From: Orobanche coerulescens
Lineage: Eukaryota; Streptophyta; Magnoliopsida; Lamiales; Orobanchaceae
Direction of reading: 5' to 3'
NCBI GenBank assembly: GCA_033398695.1
Contig: CM065818.1
Span: forward strand, 81,960,092 to 82,024,091
Length of the DNA stretch: 64,000 bases
The notes below the pieces were generated by a model. That model did not search any database and was not told the DNA's origin. It saw only the letters and a program-made list of their open reading frames with translations. A program made the position numbers and the translations under genes. Below are positions 33,352 through 45,075 of the stretch, in pieces (positions within the stretch are counted from its first letter, which is position 1; the number at the start of each line of letters is the position of its first letter).

Positions 33352-34369
33352 TCCGTGTCTCGGAAGACTCGGTATTTAACTCACAAAACTGAACCCGGTG
33401 CCCCATAAGTCCGCACTTGTAACACGTTACTGGCAGAGAAGGGGAATTTGCACGAACGTGCCCCGAAAAGTTGCCATTGAAACACCTCCTGGCCTTACCA
33501 AGAGTCAAAGCTAACTATTTGGAACTCTCAGTCCCACGAATCGAGCGATGGAGCTTCACAGTAGAAAGACTACGACACTGCAATCCAGAAATGCCAACTC
33601 CTGTACTGTCTATAAGGTCATCGGATATCCTTCGTTTCTTCGGCTCGTGCACACGCTCCGACGATAACGAAGCCAGTTCGTAAGCCAAGGCTCGATCCTG
33701 ATAATCCCTCAACAAATTGCAAGTGAATCTCGCCATATACTGGCGAATCTACAGCTTCATCCGTCTGTCAAAATGAAGGATCTTCTCTTCTTCGGTCCTC
33801 ACCTGATCTCGCACATAACTGAGTTGTTTGCTATTGTCGATAATAGCCTGCAACACTGATACATCTTGCAGTTCTGCCAAATAGATTTCATGAATTCTTT
33901 GCTCTCTAATCAGTTTCGGACAGAACTCAGCTTCCATAAATGCCTGGAACTCCGCCCACGTGACATCACAATCATGAGGTTTAACAGCTTCCCACCAATT
34001 AGCAGCATCTTTGTCAAGAAGGTATTGAGCGATAGGCAGCTTCCGCTCTTCGGGACAATCGACAGCCTAGAATATCTTTCCCAACTAGAAAAGCCAACAA
34101 TCCTAGCCCAACACATCCGCAGCACTGGCGAATCGAGGGGGATTTTTACGAATTACTTCTTAAAGCCATTGATTTACACCGACGTTCCGAGTTGTGTCAG
34201 TGTTGCGTTGAACAGCCGGGGTCAACTGAGTCATCTGTGCTGCTACTTGTTGCAATATAGTAGCAACACCAATACCAATATCATTCCCGGCAATATTCTC
34301 TCTATTCTGCATCTGATCCCTATGGCCATCAGTACCACGGTTACGACCACGACATCTTCCCCTCGGCAT
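33352..34369 (-). pseudogene. gag: TRG-1 gag remnant (unit B)
   Basis: From ATG 34369 the minus strand reads MPRGRCRGRNRG, then the same Gag core as unit A (NWWEAVKPHD region near 33990, EAEFCPKLIREQRI near 33930) and a CCHC knuckle CYKCGLMGHRVQFC near 33426-33385. The nonsense codons corresponding to unit A 5873, 5779 and 5462 are all present (34160, about 34068 and 33749). Sharing three stops indicates duplication of an already dead gene. No pol follows. Confidence 0.85.
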
Positions 34370-35479
34370 ACTAATAAGAAACAACCTAATGCAACGAAAA
34401 TCCCATAATCACACATAGAATCCATTCACAGACGATAGACTGAAAGAATTAGGCCACAAGGCAAAAATACAGTCCCATAACTTTTGCCCAGCTTGAAAGC
34501 GCGCTCCACAACAAAAGATGGCATGCGCTAACTGTGCAAGTTTGGCAGCACATTCATACTCAACTACGAATGGTACTAGACCGAAGGTTACAAATAAACA
34601 ACAACGTACAAATCCAAATGCCAATGGTTCGCATAATTATAACCTTACACAAATAATCATCAGGAATTAATTAATATTCAAACCAAAATCCCATCTCTTG
34701 GTCAGGAAAACTATTTCAACAAGTGCATACCGAACGACTCAGCGTTCACACCACCACTTTAATCACAACCCGGAGCACTGCAGCTGAAATAACGATAACA
34801 TCATTACCTCGTACCTTTTTAACAAAATGCATGGAACAGAAAAGTTAAAAGTGCGAGTCACGTTTCAAGTAAGTTTTTGGTAGACCTCATTTGAGTTTTA
34901 AAAATCAAATTTTTGAAAACCTGCAATGCAAGATGAATATAAAATATAAGTAGTTTGAGTTCTCCAAAGTTTATGGTGTGGAGATCATCATACAGAAATC
35001 AAACTTTTCCTTTCTTGAAGGATGTTTTAAAATGAAATTTACGTGACTTTAAAAAACATTCAAAACTTTAAAGTATCCAGTTGATAAACCTTTTTAGTGT
35101 AACCACGCCAAAAAATTACTCTTGTAAAAACGATTCATACAAGGATACTTATATATACATATATACATATACACCGGCAAATTACAAAAATGAAACAAGT
35201 ATGGAGTACGTATTCACAATTTACATTTAACTCCTCATCATAACACAAATATATCCCACAAGCTCGTGTAACACGAGACACAACATATAGTGGGGAGACT
35301 TACATCAACAGATCGCACGAAGATGATGGCTGCACCTTGATACTAATCATGACCGACATCACAGACGACGCGTCGCGACACGACTCAGTCAGACAAAATC
35401 TGATAAGACAAGACTCGACTTGCACATAACTCGACCCGACACCCTAGGTTTCCGCAACCTAAGCTCTGATACCATATTA
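34370..35479 (-). other. TRG-1 5' leader, uninterrupted (unit B)
   Basis: The full leader runs from gag to the LTR, including two diverged array motifs near 34499-34532 and the unoccupied Copia-1 target (gataacatcattacc, about 34794-34808). A TA-rich microsatellite lies near 35149-35170. It is non-coding. Confidence 0.75.
35463..35474 (-). other. TRG-1 primer-binding site, unit B
   Basis: The minus strand reads TGGTATCAGAGC, an exact match to the complement of the plant initiator tRNA-Met 3' end, five bases from the LTR edge at 35480. Confidence 0.92.
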
Positions 35480-36560
35480 TGTTACACCCCCAAACTAATT
35501 GGGAATATTACAGTGCCGCAGACCCTCTCCGTGAGAATCTACCAGGCTAAAAGCGGAAAACACAACATATAGATACATGCCAACATGGCTAATAACGAAT
35601 CACTAGACCGATTTGGTCTTTTACCAAGACATACACATCGAACATACATAACTCTTTCTCATAACTCATGCCCACGCAGGGGTTGGAATACATCAACGTT
35701 CCCATAAAATGGGAGAATAACACAACGGAGAGACAAACAACAAAACTCTACCGAAATACTCAACGACTGGTCTTCATGTGATTAGTATCGTCATCTTTCA
35801 TCACACTTCATACCGATCCTATGATCCGCTCCCCAGCAACCTGCAAGTACCTGGACGCAATACAAACATCCACCCGCTGAATACTCGGGGGTTAGCAAAA
35901 CTCCACTATTTTCCTAGTGCAAGTATAAAATACAAATGCAAGTCATACATATCATACTCCAGTACCAATAATCGTGAACATACTCCCCGAGACAATTTAC
36001 TTGATCAAAACAATTCAAATCATGAAAGGTGGGAATGGAACCCATATACATCTAACAAAAACCTTTAAGATCTTGGGAGTTTTGAAAACGTTTGGGTTTA
36101 AGAATTCTCAAGTGTTCGAATCCATTTAGGGACACAACGTGAAAGTCATTTTCCCAAAATACAATTATGATAACAATACACTGGGTCCACGACCCAATCA
36201 TACCATTATGGTCACAAAGCACGGGGTCCACGACCCGATAATAGATATCAAAATAATCCCAAGGCTTATTCACGTCCCGTGCTAACAAGCCACGGACCTC
36301 AGATGCTCCCGCAGAACATACGCGAGTGAATAACCAAATGGGAAATCATATCAAATCACATGTCACCGTGACAATAGTCACGTGACCATAACCATACTCA
36401 CATTCATAGTTATCCTGGCATCGTATTAGAAAGATACAAAACTCAGAGCCTCCACGAGACGTACCCGATTGGATAACTCATGACACGTACATCTCATAAC
36501 CAAATCACAACCCTAAGTTATCCCGGCATCGCACTTACAAGCTACGAACCTCGGAGTCCC
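35480..36560 (-). repeat. TRG-1 5' LTR, truncated (unit B)
   Basis: This matches 16815-17896 and is cut at the same base, after gagtccc, with the same foreign sequence beyond. The shared breakpoint shows that units A and B descend from one rearranged ancestor. It lacks the U3 array and TATA. Confidence 0.88.
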
Positions 36561-36843
36561 AAACTCGACCTTGTCGACTATCTCCAAAATTTTTACTGTC
36601 GCTGCTGCCCGTTGGTGGTGGTTTATGTGTGTTCCGAAGAAAGAGGGAGTGGTGAGGAGGAAGGAAACAAGGATGTGCAGATCTGCAGAAGAAATAAAAA
36701 TAGAGGAAGAGAATAAGAGGGAGCGTCGGCGAAACAAATGGGAAGATAGAATTTGCACTAGACTAATAGTTGGTCACTGAGAATTAAATTTGAATCGAGA
36801 TTTTGACTGGTTGGCTAGCCCATGAATTTTCTCAACTATATGA
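36561..36843. other. Purine-rich segment and stub of Gypsy-3 LTR (unit B, truncated)
   Basis: This matches 17897-18193, then stops at gatgaatttt. The 1.6 kb present in unit A after this point is replaced by a Copia LTR fragment. No gene is seen. Confidence 0.6.
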
Positions 36844-37298
36844 TGAATTTTCTCATGGTCACTCCTTGTTTTCTTTCTTGGAGAAAACATCAAGACATAA
36901 AAGAGAGATTGTGAGTTATACACTTAGAGTGTTATAATTTCATATTGGAAGCTTCATCACTTAGCTCTAGCCGTATCCTCGGAGGATAGTGAGGTGATCG
37001 TCGTTCCAGTCGTTTTTCCGGCGCGTGGCAAGTAGAGACGCGGTGCTTTCGGTGTTGGATCGTTCAGGGGCTTGGAGCGGATTGAACTCGTGGAGATCAA
37101 ACTAAAGCTTGGGGAATAGCTCAAGAGAAGGTTACAATTTAATCAACGGACTTCGAGGGTTAGTTTCTTACGACTCTTGCTTTTCGTTTATATATTCGTA
37201 TATACGTAGCTCGATCTATCCTCGTAGGGATTCGGATCGAATTAATTTTTGTTTTACCGCTTCCGCTGGGCCTTCGTTTTAGGCACCGAATCCCAACA
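36844..37298 (+). repeat. Copia LTR 3' fragment, probably the displaced 3' LTR of Copia-2
   Basis: The fragment ends GAATCCCAACA at 37298 and reads back to about 36844. It is closer to the Copia-2 LTR (51414-51840, both with aagacataaaagagagattg) than to Copia-1. It lies in plus orientation while Copia-2 is minus. It borders TRG-1 gag sequence at 37299. I infer it is the outer end of the Copia-2 3' LTR, carried away by an inversion. Confidence 0.75.
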
Positions 37299-38180
37299 GG
37301 CATCGGGTTCAGTTTTGCGTGTGTTAGCTACCGAGTATTCCGAGACACGGACTTGAGCACTGATATCAGGATTTGACTCTAAGGGGTCCCTGAGAGCTGT
37401 AAACTACCAGTTATGTGTTATGTTTTTCTCTTGCCTTGTTGTTTCGAATTTCTGGGATAAACTTCTTTTGTTAGAAGTGGATCGGATTTTGAACTTCCAT
37501 ATTTTCAACTCTATCAACTCGTTTGTGTTTGTTGATATTTTCTGAACTTGTTCTATTCTTCACTTTTCATTGTTGGACTAATTGTGGTACTGTTTCGGAG
37601 AAATTCATTTGTCGTTATGACTTTTTCCGAATACGGCTCCATTCCTGTGAATCTTATGTAAATGCATATCTTGTCATTTTTACAAGACCACCTATTATCG
37701 TGAGTCGAGGTGTGAACTTCAAGGTGCTATTTGATTTTTGTTGTTCGTCGTGATTCGAATATGACTGTTTGACCGTCATTATCTCGATCGTTCTGGTTCG
37801 ATCGTTTGTTGTCTGATTTTTTTGTTGTTCTCGTATCGTGATTTTTGAGCATTCAGATCACTTCGTAATTTCCTTTAGTTTGGTAAATTAGCTTTGCTGT
37901 CGATCTTCCGACCCTCGGGTGGTGGAATTTTATATTTGCTCAGCGTTTAGTTTGCGTTTTGCCTGATGTACTTTTTGGGATAGTCAACCACATTAATTTT
38001 TTGGTTCGTTGTGTTTTGTTATCATTCTGGCATAGCGATATGGATGGTAGCAGCCAGGTGCTGCATGTGATTCGTAGCAAGTCATCGGCAAAGGATAACA
38101 TGTGTTGTCGGAGATTGTTTTGCGCTGATCGTTTTATGTTTTAAGTTTCGGGGCCGAAACTTCTTTTAAGAGGGGTAGAT
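37299..38180 (+). other. TRG-1 3' interior, inverted unit C
   Basis: This is the reverse complement of about 4281-5120. It starts in the last codons of the gag zinc-knuckle region (caccgggttcagtttt-like) and runs through the gag-to-PPT region, ending with the PPT cttcttttaagaggggtagat at 38160-38180. There is no coding domain beyond the gag tail. Confidence 0.78.
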
Positions 38181-38349
38181 TGTAATACCCGAGATCTTCG
38201 TTCCAGTTTTTGCTGAGTTTTTCTACGGGTTATCGGAATGGCATTGTCCATGTCTTTGGAATGTTGTGCCACGTATGGTCGTGTCATGAGTTGACACGTG
38301 TTTGATCTTCGTTCCAGATCATTGCATGAGTTTTTGACTCATTGTGTTG

Positions 38350-38725
38350 TAGCACACGTTATCGCTTGTAGTGTAGCGCGCGCTACTGTGTCATTGGTAG
38401 CGCATGCTACCGGTTGTGTAGCGCACGCTAACTGGCAGTCCAGAGGCAGTCCAGTAGCTACCGGACTGGGACTGGAGTCTCGTTAGCACACGCTATGGTT
38501 GGTTGATAGCGCTCGCTTTCGTCTGCCTAGCGAATGCTAATTGTTTTTTCTAGCGCACGCTACCTGGTAGGTGCAGACGAGTCCAGGAACTACTGGACTG
38601 GATTCGTGACCCGTTAGCGCATGCTAGGCATATTGGCTAGCGCATGCTAACCGTGTTGCGGGTGGAGTTTTCTAGGGCGTTGATCCCATTAGCGCACGCT
38701 AATACAGGGTGTTTAGAGCATGCTA
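38350..38725 (+). promoter_or_regulatory. Phased palindrome array, TRG-1 U3 (unit C)
   Basis: Motif starts are 38350, 38374, 38398, 38419; 38484, 38507, 38528, 38551; 38615, 38638, 38690 and 38714. Steps are 21-24 bp within groups, 64-65 bp between groups and one 52-bp gap. Spacer palindromes lie at 38449-38466 and 38581-38598. Several motifs are mutated (for example tagcgctcgctt, tagcgaatgcta) while spacing is kept. Confidence 0.85.
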
Positions 38726-38737
38726 ATAAGTGTCCAG

Positions 38738-38745
38738 TATAAATA
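38738..38745 (+). promoter_or_regulatory. TATA box, TRG-1 LTR unit C
   Basis: TATAAATA starts exactly 24 bp after the start of the last array motif (38714). It is followed by a pyrimidine-rich leader (tttctttctttttctctcc). Confidence 0.75.
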
Positions 38746-40843
38746 TTGTACACTAGGCTCCCTTTCTCATTTTTCTTTCTTTTTCTCTCCTTTTCACTTC
38801 CGATCGACGGGACAGGTCTTTGAGGAAGATTAGGAGAGATCTTCATCTTCAAACATCATCTTGGTGAGTTTCCTTCATGTTATTATCATCATCTAACTGG
38901 TTTTCATTCCGGATCAAAGTATTTACTCGCTTAGAACCATAGTTGAGAAATATTTAGGGTTTTCCCTTTGATTCGTGATTCTTACCTGATCTCATCCGAT
39001 CAGTTATGTATTCTTGTTGACTTGACCATGATATTCGGATTGGTAACCCAATTATTGATTTTATATCACCCGGAGCAATGATTCTTGATTTCCTTGAGAA
39101 CACTTAGATCCTTTTTGTTCTTAGGATCATTTCGGATTGCGATTAGTGTTATTGATTCGTGCTGGTGTTATTTTCGTAGTTCTCGTGGAGTTGTCGAGTT
39201 CTTGATCATTTTTTGAAACTCGAGGGCTGCTCAACCTCATCCGTTTGTTGTTCGGTTGTTCATAGTTTCGAGGCAAGTATCTTGGCCATACACATGCCGG
39301 GATAGTAGACGTGGTAGTTAGTAATTGATTATATGTGGAACTTGAATGTTTTGAATAACTTTAAAAGGATCGGCATATTCTCGATAAAAAGGGTTTTCTT
39401 CAAGATAACTCGTATGCTTCGTGAGTAAATGTGCATTCGAATTATGTGAGTATGTGTTGTATATTGGAAGATGTTATAAACATATTTCGTAAGTGTAATA
39501 TACCGTGATGAATTGCCAGGGATCGTATATCGATACGTGTTTTTGTTCGGTGAGAATGTGGCATGTTGTGATATTGGTCGTCACTCCTTTGAAAGGAGGT
39601 TGTGATGCTTAGTGTTGTTTGGCTTGGTGTGTGCTATTGTTGTGTGATTATTCTAAATGATGTGCCACCGGGTAAGATTGTTGAATATCCGAGATTCATA
39701 GTATGGGTCGGGCAGGGCCGTAGGTTATCCATCGGGTATGTCTTGCGGGGACTCCGAGGTTCGTGGCTTGCTAGCCCTATGCCGGGATAAGTTTTGGGGT
39801 TATCCAATCCGGGTATGTCTTGCAGGGACTCCGAGGTTTGTAGCTTGTTAGTGCGATGCCTGGATAACTTATGGTTGTGATTTGGTTATGTGATGTACGT
39901 GTCATGAGTTGTCCAATCGGGTACGTCTCTTGGAGGCTACGAGCTTCGTAGCTTGCTAGTACGATCCCAGGATAACTATGAACGTGAGTATGGTTATGGT
40001 CACGTGACTATTGTCACGGTGACATGTGATTCTATATGATTTCCCATTTGGTTATTCAATCGCGTATGTTCTACGGGAGCATCTGAGGTCTGTGGCTTTT
40101 TAGCACGGGATGCGAATTAGCCTTGGGAATATGTTTATATGTGTGATCGGGTCATGGACCCCGTGCTTTATGACTGGAATGGTATGATTGGGTCGTGGAC
40201 CGCGTGTGTTGTTATCATAATTGTATTTTGGAAAAATGACTTTTGGGTTGTCTCCCTAAATGGTTTCGAATACTTGAGAATTCTTAAATCCCAAACATTT
40301 TCAAAACTCCCGAGATCTTAAAGGTTTTTGTTAGATGTATATGTGTTCCATTCCCACCTTTCATGATTTGAATTGTTTTGATCAAGTAAATTGTCTCAGG
40401 GAGTATGTTCACGATTATTGTGTATTGGAGTATGATATGTATGGCTTGTATTTTTATTTTATACTTGCACTAGCAAAACAGTGGAGTTTTTCTAACCCCG
40501 GAGTATTTGGGAGGTGGATGTCTGTATTGCGTCCAGGTACTTGCAGGTTGCTGGGGAGCAGATCATAGGATCGGTACGAAGGGTGATGGAAGATGACGAT
40601 ACTAATCACATGAAGACCAGTCGTTGAGTATTTCGGTAGAGTTTTATTGTTTGTCTCTCCGTTGTGTTATTCTCCCATTTTATGGGAACGTTGATGTATT
40701 CCAACCCCTGCGTGGGCATGAGTTATGAGAAAGAGTTATATATGTTCGATGTGTTGTGGTAAAAGACCAAATCGGTCTAGTGATTCGTTATTAGCCATGT
40801 TGGCATGTATCTATACATTATGTTTTACGCTTTTAGCCTGGTA

Positions 40844-41518
40844 TATTCCAATACGACCAACCAGAAAATTAACTAAGAATACCATAGACATGATAAATTT
40901 CAACAAGATCACATAAATTATGAGAAAACCATAATCTCATACCATAGATCACATGTAATCAAACATGACGTATGAATCAACCAAATCAAAATTAAAATCG
41001 TGGAATATACACAGTATACGTGCTGTATAAACCCAACAGCATCGTAGTCTTAAACCGTTAATCACACGCAATCAAACATATTGCATGAATCAACTAAAAT
41101 ATAATCTCAGACCAAGGCTCATAGGAAGGGCATCATGTTACACTCGGAATAGAAATGTGTCTGTGCACAGGCCACCAACGTATATCGACCGAATACACTT
41201 GTGGGCTTGTATCTAATTAGTCTCCCGAGAATTTCTCTCCCATGTGCAAAGTCCAATAGAAGGCCAACTACCAACACATGACTATATGTGCCTGACTAAA
41301 AATCCTACACATACCAACTGGCACTCAAATGTGACTCCAGAATATCACGATATCAACATGACAACGGAACTCAAAGAATCGACATATCTAATAAGGTTTA
41401 TAGAAACTCACTGAAGTGAAACAATGATGTACCAATAACGAACGATCGACATGATAAACAATCTCATGGGCTAGCCAACCAGTCAAAAATCATGGGTTAG
41501 CCAACCAGTCAAAATCTC
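40844..41518 (-). repeat. Inverted Gypsy-3 LTR fragment with local duplication
   Basis: 40850-41462 is the reverse complement of about 18345-18955. It is then joined to an inverted copy of about 18148-18173 (gactggttggctagcccatga), present twice in tandem (41463-41488 and 41489-41515). The intervening 18174-18340 is missing. This is rearrangement scarring, with no gene. Confidence 0.75.
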
Positions 41519-42153
41519 GGTCAGTGGATCGGTCAGTGGATCGGCGACATTGTCGGCCGAGTCTACTCTGTGCAGCACAATGTATCCCTTGCGAACAATT
41601 TCTCTTACGAGATGATACTTCCTCTCAATATGTTTGGTGATGTTGTGAAACCTCGGATCCTTGGCCTGCGCTACAGCTCTGTCGTTGTCGCAGTACAGCG
41701 TAACAGGCAGCTCAACACATGGTATCACTTGAAGTTCTCCCAGAAACTTCTTAATCCAGAAACCTTCCTTGGAAGCCTCCGAGGCTGCTTGATACTCAGC
41801 CTGACAGGTGGAATCAGCAGTCGCGCTTTGCTTGGCGCTACGCCAAGATACTGCTCCTCCATTAAGAGTAACTATGTAGCCAGAAGTAGACATCGAATCG
41901 TCCTTCCGTCCTTGGAAGTCCGAATCAGTGAATCCCACCACATCCAATTCTCCACCGCCATACATAAGAACTATATCTCTAGTCCTTCTTAAGTACTTGA
42001 GAACGTTCTTTCTGACGATCAATGTTCCCTACCTGGGTTTGCCTGAAACCTACTCACCACGCTTACAGCATGCGCGATGTCAGGTCTTGTACACAACATA
42101 GCATACATAAGGCGACCCATGGCCGAAGCATATGGTATATTACTCATTTCCTT
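41519..42153 (-). pseudogene. pol: Copia-2 RNase H
   Basis: The minus strand reads IPYAS and MYAMLC, then a frameshift near 42015-42025, then VLKYLRRTRD, GFTDSDFQG, ATADSTCQAEYQAASEA, LYCDNDRAVAQA, TKHIERKYHLV and SADNVADPLT. It ends at a short ggtcagtggatc duplication at the rearrangement junction. Compared with Copia-1 the final codons and 3' LTR are lost. Confidence 0.9.
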
Positions 42154-43596
42154 TCATTGTTCCTCATTTTGAGGACACATCTTCAAGGTGAGTTTTATTC
42201 CATGTCGCATCGGTAGGAACCCTCTTTTAGAATCATCCATCTTAAATCGCTTTAAGATTTTATCTATATAGAGGGATTGGGAAAGACCTATTGTTCTCTT
42301 CGCTCTATCCCAGTAGAGTCGAATACCAAGAATATAGGTAGCTTCTCCCAAGTCTTTCATGGAGAAATTACTCGAAAGCCAAGCTTTCACAGAACTGAGC
42401 ATTCCCACATCATTTCCTATTAGTAGAATGTCATCTACATATAGTACTAAGAATGCGATCTTGCTCCCACTAACCCTCTTGTATACACAAGGTTCCTCTT
42501 CATTTTGCACGAAGTCAAACTCTTTGACTGCCTCATCAAAACGAAGGTTCCAACTACGTAATGCTTGCTTCAGTCCATAAATGGAACGCTGAAGCTTGCA
42601 CACTTTCTGAATATCGACTTCAGACACAAAGCCTTTAGGCTGCTCCATATAGATTTCTTCCTCGAGAAATCCATTAAGGAAAGCCGTCTTTACATCCATT
42701 TTCCATATCTCATAATCGTGGTAGGCAGCTATAGCAAGCATCATGCGAATAGACTTGATCATGGCTACGGTCGAGAAGGTATCGTGGTAATCGCTCCCTT
42801 CCTTCTCGGTATAACCCTTTGCCACAAGCCTGGCCTTATAGGCGTCAACCTTGCCATCACCATCAGTCTTTCTCTTGTAGATCCACTTGTTCCCAATAGG
42901 CACTATGCCCTTGGGGCGGTCTACTAGAGTCCAGACCTGATTGACATGCATCGAGTCTATCTCAGCTTCCATAGCTTCACGCCATTTCGCAGATTCTACA
43001 TCCACCATCGCTTGGTCATAGGTCGTCGGGTCGGTCTCTTGGCTATCACTTGGAACCTCATGGAGACCTAGCTTCTCCATGTGCAGAAGCCCATACCTCT
43101 CAGGTAAATGAGACACCCTACTAGACCTACGAGGTGGTTGTACTTGTGTTTCAGAAAGTTCGGTTCCAGTTTCTTGCACAGGTGTCTCCCGAGGAGTTTC
43201 ATTGTATTCTTCTAAAGAAATACTTCTACCTGCTCCGCCTTCCATAATGAACTCATCTTCCAGGAAGTGTGCTTGTAAAGCAGCAACGATCTTTCGATCT
43301 TTGGGCATGTAGAATAGATATCCCATCGTCCCAGACGGGAATCCAATGAAACGTCCCTTCGCAGACCTACCTTCCAACTTTTCCACCTTAATCTTCTTGA
43401 CATAGGCGGGACATCCCCAAATCCTAATATGATTAAGACTTGGTTTCCTTCCCTCCCACATCTCATGTGGAGTTTTAGGAATGGATTTGGAAGGACATCT
43501 GTTTAAGATATAAGTGGCAGTCAGGAGTGCATACCCCCACAGGTAAATTGGTAAGTCAGTATAGCCCAGCATGGAACGGACCATGTTCAACAAGGT
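42154..43596 (-). pseudogene. pol: Copia-2 integrase C-terminus and reverse transcriptase
   Basis: An uninterrupted 479-codon minus-strand frame runs from the integrase C-terminal part (LNMVRSMLGYTDLPIYLWG) through the full RT: WREAMEAEIDSM, YKARLVAKGYTEKEG, DVKTAFLNGFL, YGLKQALRSW and the catalytic YVDDILLIGND. It lacks the 2-bp deletion, the TAA and the TAG of Copia-1. It ends at the TGA shared with Copia-1 (42154-42156). A stop at about 43597 precedes it. This is the best-preserved RT of the pair. Confidence 0.93.
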
Positions 43597-44518
43597 CTAG
43601 TTCCTTCTTTCTGACACACCATTTAACTGAGGAGTACCTGGAGGTGTTAGCTGTGAAACTATTCCATGTTCCTTAAGGAACTCGTCAAACTCCGTACTCA
43701 TATACTCGCCACCTCAGTCCGACCGAAGTGCTTTGATATGATTGCCAGTTTGTTTCTCGACTAGGGCCTTGAATTCCTGGAATTTCTCAAAGGCCTCAGA
43801 TTTATGTTTCATTAAGTATACATAACCATTCCTAGTATGATCATCTGTAAACGTAATGAAATATTGATATCCATCACGTGCTGCTTCAAAAGCTCCACAA
43901 ACGTCAGTATGGATTAATCCCAGTTTATTAGCGGCTCTTTTAAAAGTCCCTGTGAAGGGGGACTTGGTCATTTTGCCTTTAAGGCAAGATTCACAAGTAG
44001 GAAAGGGATCCGATCCCAATGGACCCATAAGTCCATCCATTTCCATCTTGTAAACCTTGGTCTGACCAACATAACCAAGTCTAAGATGCCAATTCAAAAC
44101 TTGATTGGTTTCATCCCTACCACGTTTTCTAGTCATAGTATTCACAACTACTTTGTTGCTGAGATTTAGATGATACAATCCATTCAACAATGTAGCAGTA
44201 CCCACTAGTTTATTTCTAAAATAAATTTTGCAGGAACCATCACCAATGAAAAATGAAAAGCCTTTTCGGTCCATGACCGGAATGGATACAATGTTTTTGT
44301 GCCCCTTGGGCAAAACAAGTACATCTTCTAAAGTCAAAACAAAGCCGGATTCTAAACCCAAAAGAAGTGATCCTATGTCGATCGCCTCGACACTATGCCC
44401 GCTTCCGACTGTGATCATAACTTCTCCAGCTCCAAGCTTCTTACTTTGTTCCAGATCCTGATTCACGGTACAAATATAAGAACTAGCACCAGAATCCAGT
44501 ATCCAGGAAGTAGAAAAT
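43597..44518 (-). pseudogene. pol: Copia-2 protease and integrase core
   Basis: The minus strand carries the protease active site LDSGASSYIC near 44500, the zinc finger region (HLRLGYVG ... CESCLKGKM; the second His is changed to Tyr) and integrase HTDVCGAF. A TGA at 43714-43716 falls within SD-GGEYM, replacing Arg of Copia-1, and another stop lies at about 43597-43599 within ERRN. TRG-2 begins at 44519. Confidence 0.9.
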
Positions 44519-44649
44519 TGATACGGAATCAATCGTGTCAAATGCAGAAGACAAAGTAAGGATCGACGTAAATGACCTTACAACACGCCATGCACAGATT
44601 ACTCCGTATTTAGGCGGGAAAACGGACATAAGACGTGGAGTCTCGTTCT

Positions 44650-45075
44650 CAGCCGTGTCATATAACACGGCCCGTGTCATGCTATGCCGTAAGGTCGACA
44701 GTCGGCCGGAAAATGGACGAACTGCCGGAAAAATCACCACCGGCCGGAAAATTCACCACCTGCCGAATCGCCGATCAGCCGACCAACACTGCCGGGCGGC
44801 GATCATCGCCGAATCCGGCCGTGTCATCCGACACGGCCCGTGCCGAGGTGTCCTGGATAATGAAGTCTCGCCGCCGACCGAACCCGACCGTCGTCCGACA
44901 CGGCCCGTGCCGACACAACTGGCCGTGCCGGGCGACACGGCCGAGGCACACTCTTCCGGATAGTACAATTCCCATTTGTCCGACCAACCCGACCGTGCCG
45001 GGCGACACGGTCGAGTCCTGTCGGCCGATGCGCGCCGCGACCGTGCCGATCGGCCGCAGGCCGTGTCGGCAGAAA
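44650..45075 (+). promoter_or_regulatory. CpG-rich hairpin array in TRG-2 5' LTR
   Basis: Repeated CCGTGTC/CCGTGCC and GACACGG half-sites form inverted repeats, for example ccgtgtca-tata-acacgg near 44653 and ccgtgtcatccgacacgg near 44819, with more to about 45070. CGGCCGGAAAA units repeat near 44703-44752. The 3' LTR version (47914-48350) has an extra tandem unit at 48015-48080. Confidence 0.75.

Larger units (their letters stand above)
38181..40843 (+). repeat. TRG-1 3' LTR, inverted unit C (last ~60 bp missing)
   Basis: It begins TGTAATACCCGAG and follows the unit A and B LTRs to cttttagcctggta, where it is cut and joined to inverted Gypsy-3 sequence. It gives the array and TATA box in forward orientation and is the best copy for reading the U3 layout. 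Confidence 0.88.
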
